64,000 nt of DNA, taken from positions 78,271 to 142,270 of the forward strand of contig JXTW01000001.1 in NCBI GenBank assembly GCA_004368235.1, in the 5' to 3' direction. The notes beneath the pieces are model-generated. The model saw only the letters and a program-made list of their open reading frames with translations, did not search any database and was not told the DNA's origin. A program made the translations under genes and the position numbers. Of the stretch, positions 35,317-44,748 are shown piece by piece. Source of the stretch: Helicobacter anseris (GTDB lineage Bacteria; Campylobacterota; Campylobacteria; Campylobacterales; Helicobacteraceae). Numbering within the stretch: position 1 is the stretch's first letter; the number at the start of each line of letters is the position of its first letter.

Positions 35317-36393
35317 TTATTTATATATTTTTTCTAAATATTCTAGCTTTGAATTTGTATTTAAAAGAAGCATATCTGCTAAAACCAATGCCAGCATTGC
35401 TTCACATACTATACTACCTCGTATAGCAATACAAGGATCATGACGCCCTTTTAATTTCAGCTCAACTGCCCTATTTGTGATATCTCTTGTTTTTTGTGGT
35501 AAAAAAATACTCGGTGTGGGTTTAAAATGCACTCTTAAATCAATACTCTCTCCATTACTAAGCCCACCTAAAATACCCCCACTATAATTACTCAAAAAAC
35601 CATTCTCATCCATACAATCATTGCTTTGACTTCCTCTTTTATGAGCAGATTTTATACCTAGACCAATCTCAAAAGCCTTCACGCCATTAAGCCCCATCAT
35701 CAATGATCCAAGAGCAGAATCTAATTTATAATAAAGACCCTCACCAAGCCCAATAGGAATTTTACCTATTGCTCTAACAAGGACACTCCCACCAATGCTA
35801 TCATGAGATCTTCTTGCTTCATCAATAAGGTTTTTTTGTGCTAATTCCACTTCCTTATCCAAAGCAAAAATCTCACTTTTCTTTGCATATTCAAAGTCAA
35901 TCTCACTAGCTTCAATCCCTCCTACTGCATAAACTCCACTCTCACAAAAAATACCAAAATGCTCTAAAAGCATCTTTGCTATTGCTCCTGCTGCAACACG
36001 TGCCACACTCTCTCTAGCAGAAGCTCTCCCACCTCCGCGATAATCTCTAAAACCATATTTGTGAAAATAGGTAAAATCTGCATGAGAGGGGCGAAAAATA
36101 TCTTTAATATCTGCATAATCACGACTTTTTATATCTTGATTAAAAATAATCATTGCCAAGGGGGTACCTGTAGTTTTCCCTTCAAATATTCCACTTAAAA
36201 TCTCAATCTCATCTACCTCTTTTCTCTGTGTAGTAAACTCACTTTTACCTCCACTCCTACGTTTACATTCAAAAGCAATTCTACTCTCATCAATCTTAAG
36301 CCCTGCTGGTAAGCCATCCATCACACAACCAATAGCCTTGCCATGAGACTCGCCAAAAGTACTCACTCTAAGATGCAAACCAAAAGTATTCAT
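35317..36393 (-). CDS. aroC: chorismate synthase
   Basis: AroC makes chorismate from EPSP using reduced FMN. Signatures: [19 protein letters not shown] at the start (catalytic His), [36 protein letters not shown] (FMN/EPSP site), and [20 protein letters not shown]. 358 residues, normal for Helicobacter. It is the last gene of the leftward run and overlaps rnc by four bases. Confidence 0.96.
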   Translation of the reverse strand: MNTFGLHLRVSTFGESHGKAIGCVMDGLPAGLKIDESRIAFECKRRSGGKSEFTTQRKEVDEIEILSGIFEGKTTGTPLAMIIFNQDIKSRDYADIKDIFRPSHADFTYFHKYGFRDYRGGGRASARESVARVAAGAIAKMLLEHFGIFCESGVYAVGGIEASEIDFEYAKKSEIFALDKEVELAQKNLIDEARRSHDSIGGSVLVRAIGKIPIGLGEGLYYKLDSALGSLMMGLNGVKAFEIGLGIKSAHKRGSQSNDCMDENGFLSNYSGGILGGLSNGESIDLRVHFKPTPSIFLPQKTRDITNRAVELKLKGRHDPCIAIRGSIVCEAMLALVLADMLLLNTNSKLEYLEKIYK

Positions 36394-37127
36394 TTGTCAT
36401 TTTTTCCTTGTTGTATGCTGCAAGATGAACTAATTTCTAAAGTAACTTTAGAATCTAGCTTTTTTTGCATAATCTGTTGATAAGCCACCTTGGCACAATT
36501 CTGCTGGGCTGCTTTTTTACTTGAGCCAAAACAACGCGCTACTTCAATTCCATTAATCACTAATGCCATCTCAAATTGTTTACAATGATCTGGTCCAATC
36601 TCTTGGATTAAATGATATTGAGGAATTTCATTAAAAAGTGCTTGTGTCTCTTCTTGCAGGGCAGTCTTATAGTCTAAAAATAAAACCTCTGAATCTAACT
36701 TGGGATAAATCTTTCTTAAGATACTATAAGTAAGCTCTCTAGCTCTTTCTAATCCACTCTCTAAATAAATAGCTCCAATCAGTGCTTCAAAGGCACTAGA
36801 AAGGATAGATGATTTTTCTCTCCCCTTATTGCTTTCTTCATTTGCAGAGATGATGATAAACTCATCTAAATGTATCGCTTTGGCAAAACGCATAAAACTC
36901 TGCTCATTGACAAGTGCTGCACGCATTTTAGATAAATCACCCTCATTTTTATCTGGAAACTCGCAATAAAGATATTCACCCACCAAAAGATCCAAGACTG
37001 CATCACCTAAAAATTCTAAACGTTCATTATTAAAATCTTTCTTGTAGCTTTTATGAGTTAAAGCTAAAATAAGCAAAGAAGTATCTTTAAAATGATAGCC
37101 TATAATTTTTTCAAGCTTTTGCATCAT
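36390..37127 (-). CDS. rnc: ribonuclease III
   Basis: Double-strand-specific endoribonuclease for rRNA and mRNA processing. The catalytic signature is [20 protein letters not shown], with the second acidic site in [12 protein letters not shown]; a dsRNA-binding domain follows ([17 protein letters not shown], ending [18 protein letters not shown]). 245 residues with a short Gln/Lys-rich tail. It overlaps rnhA by 17 bases, so this nuclease pair is tightly coupled. Confidence 0.96.
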   Translation of the reverse strand: MMQKLEKIIGYHFKDTSLLILALTHKSYKKDFNNERLEFLGDAVLDLLVGEYLYCEFPDKNEGDLSKMRAALVNEQSFMRFAKAIHLDEFIIISANEESNKGREKSSILSSAFEALIGAIYLESGLERARELTYSILRKIYPKLDSEVLFLDYKTALQEETQALFNEIPQYHLIQEIGPDHCKQFEMALVINGIEVARCFGSSKKAAQQNCAKVAYQQIMQKKLDSKVTLEISSSCSIQQGKNDK

Positions 37128-37560
37128 ATTCCTTTAATCTTGTGGCTTGTTCTCTTGCTATTGTATCGCATTTTTCATTTTCGATATGGCTACTATGCCC
37201 CTTTACCCATTCAGTATGAATCTTGTGCTTACTAGATAGTAATAAATATTCTTTCCATAAATGTGTATTTTTAACACCTTTAAAATCTTTTTTAATCCAA
37301 TTAAAAATCCATTTAGCAATACCATCGCATACATATTTAGAATCAGAAATGAGCTTAATTTCACAAGAAGTTTTTAATACTTTTAAAGCTTCAATTACTG
37401 CTAAAAGTTCCATCTGATTATTTGTCACATTCCTACAAGCACCACAGACTATTTTTTCTACACAACCATCTATCTTTTGATAACGCAAAATGGCACAATA
37501 CCCTCCATATCCAGGATTCCCTAAAGAAGAGCCATCACAGAAAATTTCAATAAATTTCAC
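37111..37560 (-). CDS. rnhA: ribonuclease HI
   Basis: Degrades RNA in RNA-DNA hybrids. The four acidic catalytic residues are visible: Asp in EIFCDGSSLGNPGYGGY, Glu in NQMELLAVIEAL, Asp in KLISDSKYVCDGI, and Asp in IENEKCDTIAREQA, plus the His in WVKGHSSH. 149 residues. The gene begins one base after the TPR-protein gene ends. Confidence 0.95.
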   Translation of the reverse strand: MKFIEIFCDGSSLGNPGYGGYCAILRYQKIDGCVEKIVCGACRNVTNNQMELLAVIEALKVLKTSCEIKLISDSKYVCDGIAKWIFNWIKKDFKGVKNTHLWKEYLLLSSKHKIHTEWVKGHSSHIENEKCDTIAREQATRLKEYDAKA

Positions 37561-38622
37561 TCAAAGACTCCTATCCTCTAATATCTTAATTATTAAATCC
37601 ATTTCTCCCAATTCACTACATTGAGGACATCGCAAAGAATCAAAAGGAAATATTCCCTTACAACTATGGCAACGATATTCAAATCCCAGATAAGCCTTTT
37701 TAACTAATCTCAATCTATGTAAAATCTCAAGTTCAAAAACCTCACAGACCATTTCATCTTCTATCATACCCTTAGCCACAAATATCTCATAAATTCTTGG
37801 ATATTTTTTTATATCCTTTGGTAGCTCATTAAAAGGATATAAAATATCAATATAATTGCGGATATTTTCACATCCTTTTATATACTCCCAAAATGCATTC
37901 TTATCATTAATCTTTAAAAAATTTAAAATCACTTTATTAAACATAGGATGATTTTTGCCAATCTCTTTTAGGTTTTTAAGTTTTAAAACCAAAGGGATAT
38001 CACAAGATTGCAAAAGCATCATTAAATAAAAATAACTTTGAGACTTCTGCACAAAATTATTGAATTCCTCCATATCAGTTGAAATATGTATATTATTTTG
38101 AGCATTTTGAACTTCATCAAGACATTCTAAAACCTCTAATGCTTTTTCATATTCACCCATTTTTTCATAAGCCTGCATAAGAGATTTTAAAGCATGAGGA
38201 TTACGAGGATAGGTGCGTAAAATTTGCGTATAAATATCCTTAGAACGTTCTAAGAATCCTGCTTGTAAATACACCTCACCAAGCCTTTCTAATACTAGGA
38301 TTTTATCTTTAGATGACTTAAGTGATTCTAAAACGCTAAGATAGATTTGTATTGCACTTTCATTATCTCCACTCTGGGCATAAGACTTTGCCATTAGCAT
38401 TAATGGCTGTAGGGCACTGGGAGATATTTGTATAAATTTAGCAATATCATCATTAAGAGTAGTATACTCATAAGATTTAGCCAAATCTTTTAATGACTGC
38501 TCTTTTTTCTGGGCACGTACTCTATTTCTTGAATAATCTAGAAGTGCTATTAAAGCAATAATAGAAATAAAAATAATAATCCCAAAAAGTGGATCACGAT
38601 AAAAAAATACAAAATTTTCCAT
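37561..38622 (-). CDS. TPR protein with N-terminal membrane anchor and C-terminal zinc ribbon, LapB-like
   Basis: A 353-residue protein with one N-terminal transmembrane helix (PLFGIIIFISIIALIALLDY), TPR repeats at about 45-180 (AKSYAQSGDNESAIQIYL, ERLGEVYLQAGFLERSKDIY, KSLMQAYEKMGEYEKALEVL), and a C-terminal metal site (YRCHSCKGIFPFDSLRCPQC, i.e. CxxC...CxxC). This order is that of LapB (YciM), which controls LPS synthesis through FtsH-mediated LpxC turnover in gammaproteobacteria. The same role here is inference. It matches the hypothetical gene next to rnhA in H. pylori. Confidence 0.75.
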   Translation of the reverse strand: MENFVFFYRDPLFGIIIFISIIALIALLDYSRNRVRAQKKEQSLKDLAKSYEYTTLNDDIAKFIQISPSALQPLMLMAKSYAQSGDNESAIQIYLSVLESLKSSKDKILVLERLGEVYLQAGFLERSKDIYTQILRTYPRNPHALKSLMQAYEKMGEYEKALEVLECLDEVQNAQNNIHISTDMEEFNNFVQKSQSYFYLMMLLQSCDIPLVLKLKNLKEIGKNHPMFNKVILNFLKINDKNAFWEYIKGCENIRNYIDILYPFNELPKDIKKYPRIYEIFVAKGMIEDEMVCEVFELEILHRLRLVKKAYLGFEYRCHSCKGIFPFDSLRCPQCSELGEMDLIIKILEDRSL

Positions 38623-38623
38623 T

Positions 38624-39448
38624 CTAATCTCTTAGAGTGACAATATTAGCCTTTTGTTTAATTTTTTCAAAATAATCTTCAAGAATTCTATCTTGGCGCT
38701 TTTCAATAAGCTTTTGTGCAATTATATTTCTAGCCTGTTGATAGCCCATATTTTCTTCTCCCTTTTTCTCCTTAATCAAAAAAGCCATAAAATTACCATT
38801 TCCACCATTTAAAATCTCGGTAAATTCTCCAACTTTTGCTTTAGAAAAAATTGTAACAATTTGTGGAGGCAGTGTATTAGTGGGTATCTTTTCTTCTGCC
38901 CTCTCTACTCCTCTAGTTGCTATATTAGGCTGCTTAATAGCTTCTTCTAGTAGCTCTTTTTTATTAGAGCTAAAACGCATAGCGACAATCTCTTTGGCTA
39001 CATTAAATTCTTCTTGATGTTTATTAAAATAAGCTCTTATTTCATCTTCTCCAGCCATATTATTTGACAAAATAGCCCTCATCAACTCTTGCGTTTTAAT
39101 TTGATCTTTAAGCTGTTTTTTATATTCTTTTATAGACATTTTCTCCTGAATTTGAACCTTTCTTAAGAATGCACCTACGCTTAAATTATTTCTATGTGCC
39201 ATTTCTTGTATCTCACTATCAATCCGTAAATCAGACACATCAATTTTTAATCGCTCCAACTCCTGATCTTTTATCTTTTGGGAAATTAAAAAATCAATAG
39301 CAGCTTTCTTATCAAGTTTGTTTTCTTTTTGTGCTTGCTCGATCTCATAAAGAGTGATAGGATCCCCATTTACAGTAATTGCTACGCCTGCAACCACTCT
39401 AGAAAATAAAATTGCCCCGCATAATAAAAAAATATACAAGTTTCGCAT
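38624..39448 (-). CDS. SurA-like periplasmic chaperone/peptidyl-prolyl isomerase
   Basis: After a signal peptide (MRNLYIFLLCGAILFSRVVA) the protein begins with the SurA-type N-terminal pattern GVAITVNGDPITLYEIEQAQ, followed by a helical chaperone region and a parvulin-like segment that is degenerate near IKQPNIATRGVERAEEKIP and AKVGEFTEILNGGNGNFMAF. It may fold outer-membrane proteins, and a porin gene lies just upstream. The ATG at 39448 is chosen because AAGGGA is just before it and the signal peptide starts there; an in-frame upstream ATG at 39472 has no such site. About 274 residues. Confidence 0.8.
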   Translation of the reverse strand: MRNLYIFLLCGAILFSRVVAGVAITVNGDPITLYEIEQAQKENKLDKKAAIDFLISQKIKDQELERLKIDVSDLRIDSEIQEMAHRNNLSVGAFLRKVQIQEKMSIKEYKKQLKDQIKTQELMRAILSNNMAGEDEIRAYFNKHQEEFNVAKEIVAMRFSSNKKELLEEAIKQPNIATRGVERAEEKIPTNTLPPQIVTIFSKAKVGEFTEILNGGNGNFMAFLIKEKKGEENMGYQQARNIIAQKLIEKRQDRILEDYFEKIKQKANIVTLRD

Positions 39449-39507
39449 AAATTCCCTTTTTATATTGTTCAATCAATTCTAACACAAAGAAAAAAATAGT
39501 TTTGAGC

Positions 39508-40716
39508 CTAGAATTTCATTCTAATCCCGCCATTTATTTGTGTGAGTGTTGGCAAAATATTAGAATCCAAATGAGTATTCATCAAATTAAATAAAACAAA
39601 AATATTTTCTGTAATACTAATCTCTGTAGAAAAATCCACTTCATTTTGTCGAGAAGAAAGCTTACCATCTGAAAATGATGTTGTAGCATAAGTGATGAAA
39701 AAATTAAATTTCTTAATCTTTGAGCTTAATACCCCGTAAAATAAGTTGGCATCACTATAAATTCTAAAAGCCTTGCCTCCCCAGATAAAAAATGGTGCTA
39801 AATTATCTCCCATAATATTTAAACTACCAAGACCGCTATTTTTATCTGTGCGAATATAACCTATTTTAAAATTTAATAAATCTCCCCATCCAGCATACAA
39901 AGACAAATCAACCTCATATGCATTTTTAGGCAACATACTCTCAAAACTATAAGTTATTCCAGCCTGTGCCCCAAACTTAAGTCTTTCTCCAGCATAATCA
40001 CTGCTGACCCTACTGCCAAAAGAATAAAATACTCCTGGAGCAAAATAACTATAAGCTCTTAAAGCTAAAAGCTCATCAAAGAAATAATACTTTATACCTA
40101 GATTCATCACACCTGATGCATTTTTTAAGTTTAATCTTCTAAAGTCTGTCATCTGGAAATAATTAATCCTACCGCTATCCCCTACCCAAAAACCTTCGAT
40201 TAAAAGATTATTAAACGATTTGTTGCGAATCCAGATTCCATCACTTAACATATTGCTCCATTCGCTATTAATCCCAATGCGTCCAGCCTTAATACTTGTA
40301 TCCCCATCAAAATACTCTATAAAACTTTCACCAAGACTAGCTTCATTTCCATCAAAAAAATCTGCTTGAGAATCCCTATGACCGCTACTATACCCAATAT
40401 TTAAATCTTTATGGTGATCATAAAAAGAAAGTGCGCTTGCAAAAGAAATAGAAGCTCTCACATTTTTATAAAAACCTGATGTATAACCAAGTCTTACACT
40501 ACCCAAAAGATAACCCATATTACCCAAATAGCCATAGGTAGCGAGATTTTTTCCATAACCTTTTGACAAGGCTAAAGCATCATTGCTTTTATGTTGCCAA
40601 TTTCCATAAAAAATCACATCTCCCTTAGTGATGCCATTTTTTAATGCTTCATCAATACTATCATAGCTATAAAGTAAACTAAAAAATATCGATAAAACAA
40701 ATGCTATCCTAGCCAT
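39508..40716 (-). CDS. outer-membrane porin-like protein (Opr/Hof-type)
   Basis: A 402-residue protein with a signal peptide (MARIAFVLSIFFSLLYS), alternating aromatic beta strands and a C-terminal phenylalanine (INGGIRMKF), typical of outer-membrane beta-barrels. RIGINSEWSNMLSDGIWI and GFWVGDSGRINYFQMTDFR resemble OprD-like porins of Helicobacter and Campylobacter; I cannot place it in a numbered Hop/Hof group. It is in the same strand run as panC upstream and the SurA-like gene downstream. Confidence 0.75.
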   Translation of the reverse strand: MARIAFVLSIFFSLLYSYDSIDEALKNGITKGDVIFYGNWQHKSNDALALSKGYGKNLATYGYLGNMGYLLGSVRLGYTSGFYKNVRASISFASALSFYDHHKDLNIGYSSGHRDSQADFFDGNEASLGESFIEYFDGDTSIKAGRIGINSEWSNMLSDGIWIRNKSFNNLLIEGFWVGDSGRINYFQMTDFRRLNLKNASGVMNLGIKYYFFDELLALRAYSYFAPGVFYSFGSRVSSDYAGERLKFGAQAGITYSFESMLPKNAYEVDLSLYAGWGDLLNFKIGYIRTDKNSGLGSLNIMGDNLAPFFIWGGKAFRIYSDANLFYGVLSSKIKKFNFFITYATTSFSDGKLSSRQNEVDFSTEISITENIFVLFNLMNTHLDSNILPTLTQINGGIRMKF

Positions 40717-40726
40717 ATTTACCTCT

Positions 40727-41554
40727 CTATAGCCATAAATTATCTAAAAGTCTTGTTTTTCCACTTCTAGCAGCTATAAGCACAATACTTTTTCCTAAAA
40801 TAACTTCTGATACTCTTTGCAAGTCATAATCTACAATATCCAAATAGTCTAACTCCAAATCTCTAATACACTTTTTAGCCTCTAAAATAAGTCTATTACT
40901 ATCTCTTATTCCTTCATCTACCATTTTTTTTATCAGATCTAAAGCCATAGGAATTTGCAAGGCATTCTTACGCTCCATCTGATTTAAGTATATATTTCTT
41001 GAACTAAGCGCTAAAGAATCAAAATCCCTTTTTGTAGCGCAAGGTACAATTTCTACATCCAAAAATAAATCCTCTACCATCCTCTTAATAATCAAAAGCT
41101 GCTGGGCATCCTTTTGCCCAAAATAAGCCCTCTTAGGTCTTATCAAAGAAAAAAGTTTTAATACAACTTGCAATACACCATTAAAATGTCCTGCTCTCAA
41201 TGCTCCCTCATAAACATTTGCCATAGATTTAGGAGGATTGAGGGTTATTTCATCTTTTTTTCTATACATATCCCTAGGATCAGGGGCAAAAATAGCTGCT
41301 ACACCCAATTTTTCGCATAAAATACTATCTTTCTCAAAAGTCCTAGGGTATTTATCTAAATCCTCATTAGCCCCAAATTGAGTAGGATTGACAAAAATAC
41401 TTACTATCGTATGATTATCTTGCTTTCTTGATTTTTCAATCAAACTCGCATGACCATTATGAAGTGCTCCCATAGTTGGCACAAAACCTATTTCTTGGCT
41501 ACCCAAATCATTTCTATATACGATTAAATCCTCGATACACTTTAGTATTTTCAT
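40727..41554 (-). CDS. panC: pantothenate synthetase
   Basis: PanC joins pantoate and beta-alanine. Motifs: FVPTMGALHNGHASLIEKS (HIGH-type ATP site), FVNPTQFGANEDLDKYPRT, VLKLFSLIRPKRAYFGQKDAQ, and SRNIYLN with the KMSKS-type loop. 275 residues. pyrF lies 17 bases upstream, as in H. pylori HP0005-HP0006. Confidence 0.96.
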   Translation of the reverse strand: MKILKCIEDLIVYRNDLGSQEIGFVPTMGALHNGHASLIEKSRKQDNHTIVSIFVNPTQFGANEDLDKYPRTFEKDSILCEKLGVAAIFAPDPRDMYRKKDEITLNPPKSMANVYEGALRAGHFNGVLQVVLKLFSLIRPKRAYFGQKDAQQLLIIKRMVEDLFLDVEIVPCATKRDFDSLALSSRNIYLNQMERKNALQIPMALDLIKKMVDEGIRDSNRLILEAKKCIRDLELDYLDIVDYDLQRVSEVILGKSIVLIAARSGKTRLLDNLWL

Positions 41555-41571
41555 AATAAATCTCCTAGGCT

Positions 41572-42282
41572 TTATAAACTTTGCATTTCTTTTAGAATTT
41601 TTTGGGTGATAAAAAGTGGATCATTCTCCTTATAAATAGGTCTGCCAATCACTAAAAAATCAGATTTATTTTCCTTGGCTTGGGCAATACTAGCCACACG
41701 CTTTTGATCATCATTAGATTCTGCAAAAGGTCTAATACCAGGCGTTAATGTTAAAAAATTTGGATTAGTTGCTGCTTTAATCTCTAAGCTCTCAAATACA
41801 GAACATACAATTCCATCCAATCCGCTTTCATAAGCCATAACTCCAAGAAGAGTGGCTTGCGTATCAATAGGCGTATGATAAATCTCAAAAAAACTTGCAT
41901 CATCAAAGCTAGTAAGTGCAGTTACTCCAAATACAAGCGGACGCTTTCTACCTTCTTTTTGTTCTGCTTCATTTAAACGCTCCATTACTCTAGTCATAGC
42001 CTCTCTCCCACTTGATGCATGAATAGTTATCATATCCACTCCAAGCAAAAAACAAGAATAAGCAGCATCTGCCATTGTATTTGGAATATCATATAGTTTT
42101 AAGTCTAAAAATATTTTAAATTTAAGTGCTTTAATCTCATCAATAAGTCTAATACCATCGCGAATAAAACTACGCAAACCTATCTTTACCCAAAAACAAT
42201 CAGATCGAATTTGACTAAGTTTAGACAAAAGAGCAAGATTATCCTCCATACTTTCTAAATCAAGAGCAAGACAAAGTTGCAT
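41572..42282 (-). CDS. pyrF: orotidine 5'-phosphate decarboxylase
   Basis: Last step of UMP synthesis. LALDLESMEDNLALL, the catalytic FLDLKLYDIPNTM (K-D-x-x-D type, with the Lys and Asp residues), ITIHASSGREAM and LTPGIRPF are present. 236 residues, TIM barrel. It is divergent to the carbonic anhydrase gene and leads the panC run. Confidence 0.96.
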   Translation of the reverse strand: MQLCLALDLESMEDNLALLSKLSQIRSDCFWVKIGLRSFIRDGIRLIDEIKALKFKIFLDLKLYDIPNTMADAAYSCFLLGVDMITIHASSGREAMTRVMERLNEAEQKEGRKRPLVFGVTALTSFDDASFFEIYHTPIDTQATLLGVMAYESGLDGIVCSVFESLEIKAATNPNFLTLTPGIRPFAESNDDQKRVASIAQAKENKSDFLVIGRPIYKENDPLFITQKILKEMQSL

Positions 42283-42342
42283 AACTTCTCCTTTTAAATA
42301 AAGAGTAAAATATCTAAAGTATATTGTATATTATTACTTTGA

Positions 42343-42348
42343 TATAAT
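42343..42348 (+). promoter_or_regulatory. -10 element of the carbonic anhydrase-kdsA-ribH-nusB run
   Basis: TATAAT in the AT-rich divergent gap, about 40 bases ahead of the carbonic anhydrase ATG, with AAGGAA as ribosome site at 42374. No -35 hexamer is clear. Confidence 0.5.
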
Positions 42349-42388
42349 GTAAAAATTTTTGAAACATTATCACAAGGAATATAATTAA

Positions 42389-43042
42389 ATGAAAGAACTC
42401 TTTGATGGTGCAGTCAAATTCTTAGAGGATGACTTTGAAGATTATAAAGATTTATATCAAAGTCTAAAAAGGCATCAAGAACCACACACGCTCTTTCTTA
42501 CCTGTGTTGATTCTAGGGTTGTGCCAAATCTTATTACCAACTCTCTACCTGGCGATTTATTTGTTATTAGAAACGTAGGTAATATTGTCCCTCCCTATAC
42601 ACAAGATTCAAATCTAAGAGAAGGCTATCTTGCCACTACAGCAGCCATAGAGTATGCATTAAGCATACTTAATATTCAAAATATTATTATTTGTGGGCAT
42701 AGTGATTGTGGAGCATGTAGTGCAATTTATGAAGATGAGGAAGTTTTAAATCGTGCTCCTTATGTCAAAAAATGGGTAGAGCTACTAGAACCAGTTAAAA
42801 AAAAGGTGCTTGATTTAAAACCAAAGAGTAAAATTAAGCGAATGTGGTTAACTGAACAATTTAATATAGAACAACAATTGGAGAATCTTATGACTTACCC
42901 GTTTGTAGAAGAGCGTTTTGATCGTGGTGAGCTACATATTTATGGATGGTACTACATCATACCTACAGGTGAGATTTATAACTATAATATGATTACCAAA
43001 GAATTTAAACCCATTAAAAAAGACGAAAATAACCCTAAATAA
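42389..43042 (+). CDS. beta-class carbonic anhydrase
   Basis: Zinc enzyme interconverting CO2 and bicarbonate, probably in the cytoplasm. Zinc ligands are in [11 protein letters not shown] (Cys with the Asp-Arg dyad) and [13 protein letters not shown] (His and Cys). 217 residues, matching H. pylori HP0004. Bicarbonate supply for carboxylation and buffering is the probable role. It is the first gene of a rightward run and divergent from pyrF. Confidence 0.95.
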   Translation: MKELFDGAVKFLEDDFEDYKDLYQSLKRHQEPHTLFLTCVDSRVVPNLITNSLPGDLFVIRNVGNIVPPYTQDSNLREGYLATTAAIEYALSILNIQNIIICGHSDCGACSAIYEDEEVLNRAPYVKKWVELLEPVKKKVLDLKPKSKIKRMWLTEQFNIEQQLENLMTYPFVEERFDRGELHIYGWYYIIPTGEIYNYNMITKEFKPIKKDENNPK

Positions 43043-43052
43043 TGAGGTGAAT

Positions 43053-43865
43053 ATGGAAAAAATGATATTGCTTAGTGGACCTTGCGTAATTGAAAGCATG
43101 GAACAATTAGAAAGAATTGCTACAGAATTAAAACCATTAGCTAGTCATGATAAAATTAATTTTTATTTTAAGGCTAGTTTTGATAAAGCCAATCGTACTA
43201 GCCTAGAGTCTTATCGTGGACCTGGTCTACACAAAGGTCTAGAAATGCTTCAAGAAATCAAACAAAAATTTGGCTATAAAATTATCACAGATATTCACGA
43301 ATCACATCAAGCAAATGATATTGCTAAAGTTGCAGATATCATTCAGATTCCTGCTTTTTTATGCCGTCAGACTGATCTTATTGTAGCAGTAGCTAAACAA
43401 GACTGCATCATTAATATCAAAAAAGGTCAATTTATGAATCCAAAAGATATGTCTTATTCAGTACTAAAAGCCCTAAAAACTCGTGGTTTTAGTGGTAGTG
43501 CTCCTAGCTATGAAGAATCAAAAAAATACAAAATTTATCTTACTGAACGTGGCTCTAGTTTTGGTTATGGAAATTTGGTCGTTGATATGCGATCTCTTAG
43601 TATTATGCGCACCTTTGCACCTGTAATTTTTGATGCTACTCATAGTGTACAAATGCCAGGTGGAGGGAATGGAAAAAGTAGTGGAGATTCTAGCTTTGCA
43701 CCTATTCTAGCTAGAGCTGCTGGAGCTGTAGGTATTGATGGGCTTTTTGCTGAAACCCACTATGATCCCAAAAATGCGCTAAGTGATGGTCCTAATATGA
43801 TTCCCACAAGTGAGCTAAGTGGCTTGGTAGAGAAAGTCTTAAAAATTAGAGAAATTTTAGATTAA
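43053..43865 (+). CDS. kdsA: 2-dehydro-3-deoxyphosphooctonate aldolase (KDO-8-phosphate synthase)
   Basis: KdsA condenses PEP and arabinose 5-phosphate for the KDO of [61 protein letters not shown] and [19 protein letters not shown] are family signatures. ATG at 43053 with GAGG five bases upstream is preferred to GTG at 43047; that gives 270 residues. The gene is ten bases after the carbonic anhydrase gene. Confidence 0.96.
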   Translation: MEKMILLSGPCVIESMEQLERIATELKPLASHDKINFYFKASFDKANRTSLESYRGPGLHKGLEMLQEIKQKFGYKIITDIHESHQANDIAKVADIIQIPAFLCRQTDLIVAVAKQDCIINIKKGQFMNPKDMSYSVLKALKTRGFSGSAPSYEESKKYKIYLTERGSSFGYGNLVVDMRSLSIMRTFAPVIFDATHSVQMPGGGNGKSSGDSSFAPILARAAGAVGIDGLFAETHYDPKNALSDGPNMIPTSELSGLVEKVLKIREILD

Positions 43866-43876
43866 GGAGATTGGGT

Positions 43877-44350
43877 ATGAATAATATAAATATTATAGAG
43901 GGAAAAATTACATTAAATGGTGATGAGAGGGTAGCTATTATTACTTCTCGTTTCAATCATATTATTACAGATCGTTTAGTTGAAGGTGCGCGTGATAGTT
44001 TCCTACGTCATGGGGGTAATGAAAAAAACTTGGATCTCATTTTAGTCCCTGGAGCTTATGAGATTCCATTTGTACTAGGAAAAGTTTTAGAATCTAAAAA
44101 ATATGATGGTATTTGTACACTAGGGGCTGTTATACGTGGAGCCACACCTCACTTTGATTATGTAAGTGCTGAGGCAACAAAAGGTATTGCTAATACTACT
44201 TTAAAATTTGGCAAACCCGTAACCTTTGGATTATTAACTACTGATAATATTGAACAAGCTATTGAGAGAGCTGGTTCTAAGGCTGGAAACAAAGGTTTTG
44301 AAGCTATGAGTTCATTAATTGAGCTTATCAATCTATATAAGAAACTTTAA
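43877..44350 (+). CDS. ribH: 6,7-dimethyl-8-ribityllumazine synthase
   Basis: RibH makes lumazine from the pyrimidine and butanone-phosphate precursors of riboflavin. [50 protein letters not shown] (with the active-site His) and [19 protein letters not shown] are present. ATG at 43877 has AAGGAG seven bases before it and is preferred to TTG at 43871. The stop overlaps nusB by one base. Confidence 0.96.
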   Translation: MNNINIIEGKITLNGDERVAIITSRFNHIITDRLVEGARDSFLRHGGNEKNLDLILVPGAYEIPFVLGKVLESKKYDGICTLGAVIRGATPHFDYVSAEATKGIANTTLKFGKPVTFGLLTTDNIEQAIERAGSKAGNKGFEAMSSLIELINLYKKL

Positions 44351-44748
44351 TGGCAACACGTTCACAAGCTAGAGAAGCGGTTATAGCACTATTATATGCT
44401 TATGATAGTGGCAATAAAGATATTACCAAATTAGTCCGAGAAATATTAGAGGATAAAAAGATTCGTCATAAACAACAAGAATTTGCTATCAATCTTTTTG
44501 AAGGAGTTTTAACAAACCTAAATAATATTGATCATGAGATTAAAAAATATTTAAAAGACTGGGATTTTAATAAGCTTGGTGGGTTAGAAAGAGCCATCTT
44601 GAGATTAGGAAGCTATGAATTATTATTTACCACAACTGATCGTCCAGTAGTGATTAATGAAGCTATTGAACTAGCCAAAAACTACACAGAAGAAATGGCT
44701 CCAAAGCTTATTAATGGTATTTTAGATTCTATTAGGTCGATAAAATGA
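44350..44748 (+). CDS. nusB: transcription antitermination protein NusB
   Basis: All-helical RNA-binding protein that joins NusE in rRNA antitermination. TRSQAREAVIALLYAYDSG begins the family pattern, and LGGLERAILRLGSYELLF and PVVINEAIELAKNY follow as two shorter signatures. 132 residues. It overlaps ribH upstream and mscS downstream by one and four bases, in the gene order of H. pylori HP0001-HP0004. Confidence 0.95.
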   Translation: MATRSQAREAVIALLYAYDSGNKDITKLVREILEDKKIRHKQQEFAINLFEGVLTNLNNIDHEIKKYLKDWDFNKLGGLERAILRLGSYELLFTTTDRPVVINEAIELAKNYTEEMAPKLINGILDSIRSIK

